A DNA stretch of 37,073 nucleotides from Deltaproteobacteria bacterium (GTDB lineage: Bacteria; Desulfobacterota; Desulfobulbia; Desulfobulbales; Desulfobulbaceae). Positions 31,695-37,073 of this stretch are shown here, one piece after another. The DNA is taken from positions 1-37,073 of the forward strand of contig JAJRQC010000073.1 of NCBI GenBank assembly GCA_024280455.1, read 5' to 3'. Position 1 is the stretch's first letter, and each line of letters starts with the position of its first letter. The notes under the pieces are model-generated. The model was not told where the DNA came from. It worked only from the letters and a program-made list of their open reading frames with translations, and ran no database searches. A program made the position numbers and the translations under genes.

Positions 31695-34600
31695 TCATTC
31701 CTCCTGTAGATATCGCAACTCAACCACAGGGACTTCCCAGCTCTCGCATTGGCACCGCTTCTGAAAATCCTGATCCAGGATATCCGTTCTGCAACGACGG
31801 GCAAGGGCAATGACCGTTATTTCCTTGATACTCTCTATACGATCCTGCCATCGTGCCTGGGCAGTTTTTGAAAGACGGGCCACAGGGGTCCCGCCATGAT
31901 TGAGGAGGTGCAGGAAACTGTTGTCGCGGCTGATGGTCAGACGGCTGCCGGCTGTAAGTGCCCTGATAGCCCTGCTGGTGGGATGACTCTCTTTTTTCAT
32001 CCCGGCAAAATCAATAAACAGTTCCTTCATACCAAGCAGTTCATAGTGTGGAACCAGTTGCGGCAGCGTATGAGACGGGGTGACCTCACGGTTCATCAGA
32101 AAGTCGCCGCCCAGGAGGCCGACATGTGGATTCTGTGAATTGTCGCTGGCAAAAAGCTGCAGGGTTTCCCGGGCTCGCGACATGGCCACATAGTAGAGTC
32201 TGCGCTCCTCTTCCATGTCCCGGCCTGTCTTTTTCCGCCAGTTGCCGTCCAGGACAAAAACATGGTCAAATTCCAGTCCTTTTATTGAGTGGACGGTGGA
32301 GAGAAAGATGCCGTTTTCCAAATTCCGGCCGCGATGCTGATCGGCCAGGGCCTCATAGAGATAATTTTCCACCCGTCCCACCGGTTGCGGCGTATTCCCG
32401 GTCTCCTCCGACCACTCCTGAAGAAGAGAGCGCAGGTTTGCCTGCCAGATATTTTTTTCCGCCCCGATCTCCGGCAGAAAGTTCAGCAGTGTTTTGGCGG
32501 TGACCTGTTCCTCACTGCAGTTATGAAGAAAAGTCAGCAGATCTGCATTTTCCCTGATCCGGGACAGGCCGGGAAATGCACTCCTCCCCCAGTTAAGGCT
32601 TACCGAAATGCCTTCCGCTTCAAATACGCTGCGGACAATATCAAGCTCCTGCCACTCCCTGGCCAGTATGGCGCAGCTGTTCAGATCAAAATCACTGCTC
32701 AGGCTCTGCAGACGCAGTAGTTCCTCCAGCAGGACAAGGGCCTGGGCTGTCGCACCTTTCACCCGAAAAATCTGCACCTTTCCCTGCCCACTCTGGTCGT
32801 TGAGCTGCCAGTTGCCCCCCGGCGGCAGGGTCTCTCTGGCCCGGTTGATTGCTATGGGATGCTCCTGCTTCATCCTGTCCCGGTTATGAACAATGAGCGC
32901 GTTGGCCGCCCTGATAATATTGGCAGTGGATCTGTAGTTCTCGGTCAGATAATGGACATCAGCATGGTAATCCGCCTTGAAACGTCTGATGAAGTCAACA
33001 TTTGCCCCGCGAAAACGATAGATATTCTGGTCATCATCCCCCACCGCCAGAATGGTAAGCTTTTCATCTTTTTCCGTGAGCGCCCTGCCGGCCAGCAGGG
33101 AAACCAGTTCATACTGTTCCTCATCGATATCCTGATACTCATCCACCAGAATATGGCTGAATCCGGACACCAAAGCATCCCTTGGCCGGCCATCTGCAAA
33201 ACCAAGAACATCACACTCACCCTTGAGCAGGGCGACTGCATCCTGGATCACCCTGGAAAAATCAATCTCCTCCCGGACCGAACCGCCGGTCTGCCTGACC
33301 AGGGATCTGCCGGTCAACCTCAGGGCCAGCCCATGGAAGGTCAGCGTTGTTACCCTGGCCATATCTCTGCCGACCATGTCCCGCAGTCTTCGACGAAGGC
33401 CCATGACAGCGCTCCGATTGAAACAGAGGACCAGGATAGCTTCCGGGCGAACCCGCTTCACCCTGAGCAGATAGGCCACCCGGTGGGCAACTGTCCTGGT
33501 TTTACCGGCTCCAGGGCCTGCCATGATGAGCATATTGGTCTCCGTAGGTGCTTCGACAATCGCTTCCTGGGCCTTGTTGTGCAGGTCTTCGACTATTCGT
33601 TGATACGACTGCTCGCTGGTTGCCCGTTCCAACAACTCCTCCCTGCCGGGAAAGAAACGTTGAATAAAGTCTTCCTTTTCATCGTTGAAGTATGAGTGCA
33701 CCAGATTCATGGCCAGGCTTATTTTTTTTATCGCGCAGCGGGCATACTCGTTGATGACATGGACTTGAAAGTTCTTTTCAGAGTAATGGGTTTTCAACGG
33801 TTCAAAATTCGCCTTTGTATATTGCCTGCCCTTGGTCTCCGGGTTGATGGTGATGGTCATGGCCTGTCTGAAAACAGCCAGCCCCTGCTGCAGTTCAATC
33901 ACCCCCTGTTCATGCATAAAAGTCAGGCCCCGTTCCGCTGCCGCAAGCGGATCCCGGAGTGCGGAAAACAGGAACAGATCTTTCTTCAGCCCTTCGACGA
34001 TCCCCTCAAGGGTAAATTCCAGCAGCAGAGAGGCGTTGGCCCGGACATTGCCCTGCAAAGGGGCCAGGATAACCCTTAGAGCCACATGGGCTGCCTGCTG
34101 ACGGATATCGACCGTCTTCCGCAGAGACTCCCAGTCACGGTGCAGCATGATGGAAAAACTGTTATTTCCCCTGGACTTAATACTGACGCTTCCCTTCTGT
34201 CCGGCCAAGCCCTTGCCGTCACGACTCAAGCCCCGGAGAACCAGGGCCAAACTGCCGGGCGTACTGTAGCTGTGGCCCATATCGATCAGATGCTGATTAA
34301 CCTGCCTGAGATCAATCACCAGGTTTTTTTCACTATCCGCATCCGGCGCAGTGTCCTGGAGTATTTTCAAGAAATCCCTTTCCAGGTCGCAAAAGCGTGT
34401 GAGGCGATTTTTTGAGCTGTCTTTGACCTTATAGCGGACATAGGCCGAGAGGACCATCTCTTTGGAGAGCAGCCCCTGCTGCGCCATATCCTCCAGGGTC
34501 CGCAGTACTCTTTGGGTCTCGGTTTCACTTTCCGGATCATCATCAGTATGCGCAAAGGAACTCAGGCAGGCTAGATCATCGGCACTGAATCCTGTTGCAG

Positions 34601-36872
34601 GCGGACTCTCCATCAGAGCGGCGAGGATGGAAATCCACCGTTTCCGCTGTCTCTTTGAGAGACCAAGTTTCTCTATCTTCCCCTCTGCCTCTTCCAGGTT
34701 ACGCACAAGCGGTTGTCCCTGAAAAACGCGGGTATCGTTCTCATTTCGGTGCAGGAAACCGCTCCTCTCCAGCCATGAAACCGCCGTCTTGACCCGGGTA
34801 TCCCTGTCCCGGCCAAATTCATCCTCATTGATGTCAACCACACCCAACCTGAGAATTTCTCCGGAAGTCAGCACCACTTTGCCGTCTTTTTTTGCGGAAA
34901 AACGCAGGCCGCGCAGAATCTGGGCGATCTCCCGCCGGGTCAACCGCGAGTTGCTGCTCATCCGAAACTGACCTTCAACATCCTGCTCGGTGAAAATCAG
35001 GATGCACTCGGCCTCATCGCGATCCCGCCCCGCACGTCCGGCCTCCTGAAGATAATTCTCAAGGGAACCCGGGATGTCGGCATGGATAACCAGTCGCACA
35101 TCATCCTTGTCAATGCCCATGCCAAAGGCATTGGTGGCGCAGATAACCGGGACCTCTCCACCGATAAAGTCGTTCTGAATACGGTTTTTTACAAAAGGAT
35201 CCAGGCCGGCGTGAAAGGCCTCCACCCTGTAGCCTTCATTTGCCAGAAACTCGGTCAGATTCTCGGTATTTTTGCGAGTCGCACAATAAATGACCACACT
35301 GCCCGAGTCACTGAAACGCGTTTTGAGCAGGGTCAGGATCGTCTGGTTTTTTTCATAACTGTTCACCGGCCATACTTCGTAGTGCAGATTGTCCCGCTCA
35401 TGGCCTCCGGCAAATGTAAGAACCCGCAGTCCGAGTTCACGGCCGATAATATCGAGGATCTCGGATTGTACATCTTTCTTGGCCGTTGCCGTGAAACACT
35501 GGACAGGAGGGATTGCACTTTTTTGCTTTTGGGCGAATTCCCGGATGAAACGAATGGAATAAAGATAATCCGGGCGAAAATCATGCCCCCATTTGGACAG
35601 GCAATGCGCTTCATCAAAGACCCAGGCACCAATCTCCCGCTGACTGATGGTCTGGACAAAAGAACGGTTACGCAACTGTTCCGGTGAAACATACAAAATG
35701 CCCACATCCCCCAGCCTGACACCGTCCATCACCTCACCTCTTTCGGGCATGGACAGCATGCCGTTAATGGCCGCAGCCAGAGTGGTTCCCGTCTGCCTGG
35801 CAAAATTTTCCACCTGGTCTTTCATCAGGGCCTGCAAAGGAGAAATAACGATGGTCAAGGTATTGCGCCGACGATAGCGCATCAGGGCGGGAAGCAGGTA
35901 ACAGAGGGTTTTCCCCCCTCCGGTGGGCAAGGTGGCAAAAAGGGAAGAATTCCGGGCAGCGGCTGTTACAATTGTTTCCTGCAGACTCCTGCCGTCATCG
36001 GCTGCCGGCTGGGGCCGAAAGTCCTCAAACCTAAAATACTTTTGCAGAAAAGCCCGTGGATTATGATTTGTTTGGCAATAGGTGCAGTCGGGGTTGCTGC
36101 AGGGCTGTTCACGCAGCTGATGAAGAAGGCCGACTACCACGGGGAAATGGTGGCGAACCCACGGAGGCAGGACCGAATTGCCGCCGGAAACACTCAACCA
36201 CGCGGTCACATAGGCCAGCGGTGGGTGTTCTAAATGTTTATCAATCAGCTGCTCTACAAGTTTTTCCAGGGCCTCTCTGCAGACATTTTTCTGAATGCGC
36301 CAGGAAAAGGCCTCATAAAGATCATCATCCTCCAGAAGAGGGACCCCCATTGCTCCAAAGGCAACGGATGTACCTGCAAACTTTTCATCTTTGTCAAAGA
36401 ATCCCCGGTAGATCAATGGAGCATCCGAGCCACCGGCCAGCAACTGTGAAAAAGCGTCCCATTGTTCAGTGAAGACCTTTCCGGCCAGTACGGCATCTTC
36501 AGCCGGATTGTTTATACTGTCCCTGACGATCTGATAATTCTTGACCAGTCGATGGTAGGGATTTTCCGGAAAGGCAAGGGGAGAGAGATAGAGGGTGTCG
36601 ACCACCGGTTTATGCAGAATTGCAAGTGTTGGATCCTTTTCATGCAGGCAGGGGATATCGTGGGAGAGGATATTATGGCCGAGGATAAACTCCGCACTGC
36701 TGCCGAAGTCATCAAACCGGGCAAGCTGTTCTTTGCCGACTTTCCGCCCTTGCGGGGTATTGAACTTTTTCCCGTTGAAAAATGCGCCCAGGGCATAGAT
36801 TTCACCGTTCTCATTTGTTTCAATATCAAACAAGAGACAGCGAGTAAGAAATGCCTGGCTATCATTGGACAT
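31695..36872 (-). CDS. DEDD exonuclease - RecQ helicase - UvrD/Rep helicase fusion
   Basis: A 1725-aa protein; start MSNDSQAFLTRC chosen for AGGGG six bases upstream (an in-frame ATG at 36,950 lies in the dispersed element). Residues 10-170 are a DnaQ-like 3'-5' exonuclease: LLFDIETN (D16, E18), ILGHNILSHDI, then an Asp in PAEDAVLAG. RecQ core about 300-650: LPTGGGKT (about 316), FDEAHCLSKWGHDFR (about 419), QEAGRAGRDRDEAE. The Cys cluster of the RecQ zinc domain is not visible. After a helical region comes an SF1A motor: GPGAGKTRT (about 1124), VDEYQDIDEEQYE (about 1247), VHSIKGLEFDHVF (about 1531), YYVAMSRARE. Probably a DNA repair or anti-phage machine unwinding in both polarities. Confidence 0.93.
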   Translation of the reverse strand: MSNDSQAFLTRCLLFDIETNENGEIYALGAFFNGKKFNTPQGRKVGKEQLARFDDFGSSAEFILGHNILSHDIPCLHEKDPTLAILHKPVVDTLYLSPLAFPENPYHRLVKNYQIVRDSINNPAEDAVLAGKVFTEQWDAFSQLLAGGSDAPLIYRGFFDKDEKFAGTSVAFGAMGVPLLEDDDLYEAFSWRIQKNVCREALEKLVEQLIDKHLEHPPLAYVTAWLSVSGGNSVLPPWVRHHFPVVVGLLHQLREQPCSNPDCTYCQTNHNPRAFLQKYFRFEDFRPQPAADDGRSLQETIVTAAARNSSLFATLPTGGGKTLCYLLPALMRYRRRNTLTIVISPLQALMKDQVENFARQTGTTLAAAINGMLSMPERGEVMDGVRLGDVGILYVSPEQLRNRSFVQTISQREIGAWVFDEAHCLSKWGHDFRPDYLYSIRFIREFAQKQKSAIPPVQCFTATAKKDVQSEILDIIGRELGLRVLTFAGGHERDNLHYEVWPVNSYEKNQTILTLLKTRFSDSGSVVIYCATRKNTENLTEFLANEGYRVEAFHAGLDPFVKNRIQNDFIGGEVPVICATNAFGMGIDKDDVRLVIHADIPGSLENYLQEAGRAGRDRDEAECILIFTEQDVEGQFRMSSNSRLTRREIAQILRGLRFSAKKDGKVVLTSGEILRLGVVDINEDEFGRDRDTRVKTAVSWLERSGFLHRNENDTRVFQGQPLVRNLEEAEGKIEKLGLSKRQRKRWISILAALMESPPATGFSADDLACLSSFAHTDDDPESETETQRVLRTLEDMAQQGLLSKEMVLSAYVRYKVKDSSKNRLTRFCDLERDFLKILQDTAPDADSEKNLVIDLRQVNQHLIDMGHSYSTPGSLALVLRGLSRDGKGLAGQKGSVSIKSRGNNSFSIMLHRDWESLRKTVDIRQQAAHVALRVILAPLQGNVRANASLLLEFTLEGIVEGLKKDLFLFSALRDPLAAAERGLTFMHEQGVIELQQGLAVFRQAMTITINPETKGRQYTKANFEPLKTHYSEKNFQVHVINEYARCAIKKISLAMNLVHSYFNDEKEDFIQRFFPGREELLERATSEQSYQRIVEDLHNKAQEAIVEAPTETNMLIMAGPGAGKTRTVAHRVAYLLRVKRVRPEAILVLCFNRSAVMGLRRRLRDMVGRDMARVTTLTFHGLALRLTGRSLVRQTGGSVREEIDFSRVIQDAVALLKGECDVLGFADGRPRDALVSGFSHILVDEYQDIDEEQYELVSLLAGRALTEKDEKLTILAVGDDDQNIYRFRGANVDFIRRFKADYHADVHYLTENYRSTANIIRAANALIVHNRDRMKQEHPIAINRARETLPPGGNWQLNDQSGQGKVQIFRVKGATAQALVLLEELLRLQSLSSDFDLNSCAILAREWQELDIVRSVFEAEGISVSLNWGRSAFPGLSRIRENADLLTFLHNCSEEQVTAKTLLNFLPEIGAEKNIWQANLRSLLQEWSEETGNTPQPVGRVENYLYEALADQHRGRNLENGIFLSTVHSIKGLEFDHVFVLDGNWRKKTGRDMEEERRLYYVAMSRARETLQLFASDNSQNPHVGLLGGDFLMNREVTPSHTLPQLVPHYELLGMKELFIDFAGMKKESHPTSRAIRALTAGSRLTISRDNSFLHLLNHGGTPVARLSKTAQARWQDRIESIKEITVIALARRCRTDILDQDFQKRCQCESWEVPVVELRYLQEE

Positions 36873-36932
36873 TCTTGCCCCTGGGAAACGGAAGGATAAT
36901 AAACAGTTACAAACATCATTACTTGTTTTGTC

Positions 36933-37040
36933 GTAACTGTTCAGCTGCACCCAATCTTCAGGCGATCAGGCGCCTCACATAGGCGGGCTATAGATTCGTT
37001 GGCCTGATTACCTGAATCTCAGGCACATCTGAACAGTTAC
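36933..37040. repeat. MITE-like 108-bp element with 12-bp terminal inverted repeats (copy 2 of the dispersed element)
   Basis: GTAACTGTTCAG (36,933-36,944) and CTGAACAGTTAC (37,029-37,040) are exact inverted repeats bounding 108 bp without coding capacity. The inner part up to 36,987, read on the minus strand, matches 13,099-13,154 upstream of the SNF2 gene. A further AACAGTTAC at 36,902-36,910 faces the left arm. It occupies the promoter region of the exonuclease-RecQ-UvrD gene and ends 33 bp before the window edge. Confidence 0.6.
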
Positions 37041-37073
37041 AGCCGGTGGTTATGCGAATTTCCAGCACCCATC

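Overview
The window looks like a piece of an anaerobic, respiratory Gram-negative chromosome, most likely Desulfobacterota (Desulfobulbales or a relative). This is inferred from a Tat-exported four-cluster ferredoxin with an NrfD-type quinol protein and tetraheme cytochrome c, a CusA-type RND pump, sigma-54 promoters, a remnant that resembles the mercury-methylation ferredoxin HgcB, and dispersed GGGGAC-type palindromic repeats. No rRNA, tRNA or CRISPR array was seen.

Left part (1-10,000): possible tail of a group II intron (1-150), an enlarged Cu/Ag RND exporter CusA without a CusB partner, a small membrane protein, a minus-strand pair (isoprenylcysteine-methyltransferase-like protein, then an atypical SDR/epimerase), and a three-gene membrane electron-transfer operon (tetraheme cytochrome c, Tat ferredoxin, NrfD) closed by a hairpin.

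Conflict/repair region (10,000-20,200): an SNF2 helicase with two SWIM-like zinc motifs, a NYN ribonuclease-like protein with a possible LOTUS/OST-HTH tail, a conserved-looking small protein, a Cys-rich 41-aa peptide candidate, a TOTE-type archaeo-eukaryotic primase-helicase whose nuclease domain lies in the -1 frame, and a RHH/ParE-like toxin-antitoxin pair. A graveyard follows: a RhuM fragment, a REP-like repeat with tandem partial copies, a truncated group II intron, and the C-terminal part of a ferredoxin that the intron entered in antisense.

Signalling/ion region (20,200-31,400): a NtrC-family response regulator with an altered GAFTGA loop and its histidine kinase on the minus strand; divergently, an SLC13/TrkA_C permease, the Na+/H+ antiporter NhaD, a HigA-like HTH protein, a Lon protease with a receiver domain inserted before its AAA+ module, and a UspA-like protein with a small membrane protein. 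Two sigma-54 promoters, each preceded by TGTTGCA/TGCAACA sites, lie upstream of the permease and of the UspA-like gene. I read this as one regulon in which the kinase may control both transcription (through the regulator) and proteolysis (through the receiver-Lon protein). This is the best candidate for a little-described system here.

Right part (31,500-37,073): a second copy of the REP-like repeat, then a 1725-aa fusion of a DEDD exonuclease, a RecQ helicase and a UvrD/Rep helicase. A roughly 55-bp element upstream of it is also found upstream of the SNF2 gene.

Caution: four reading frames (primase-helicase, histidine kinase, Lon, intron reverse transcriptase) each appear to lack exactly one base. 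Two of the breaks sit on in-phase -1 slippery heptamers, but the overall pattern also fits homopolymer deletions in the sequence data.
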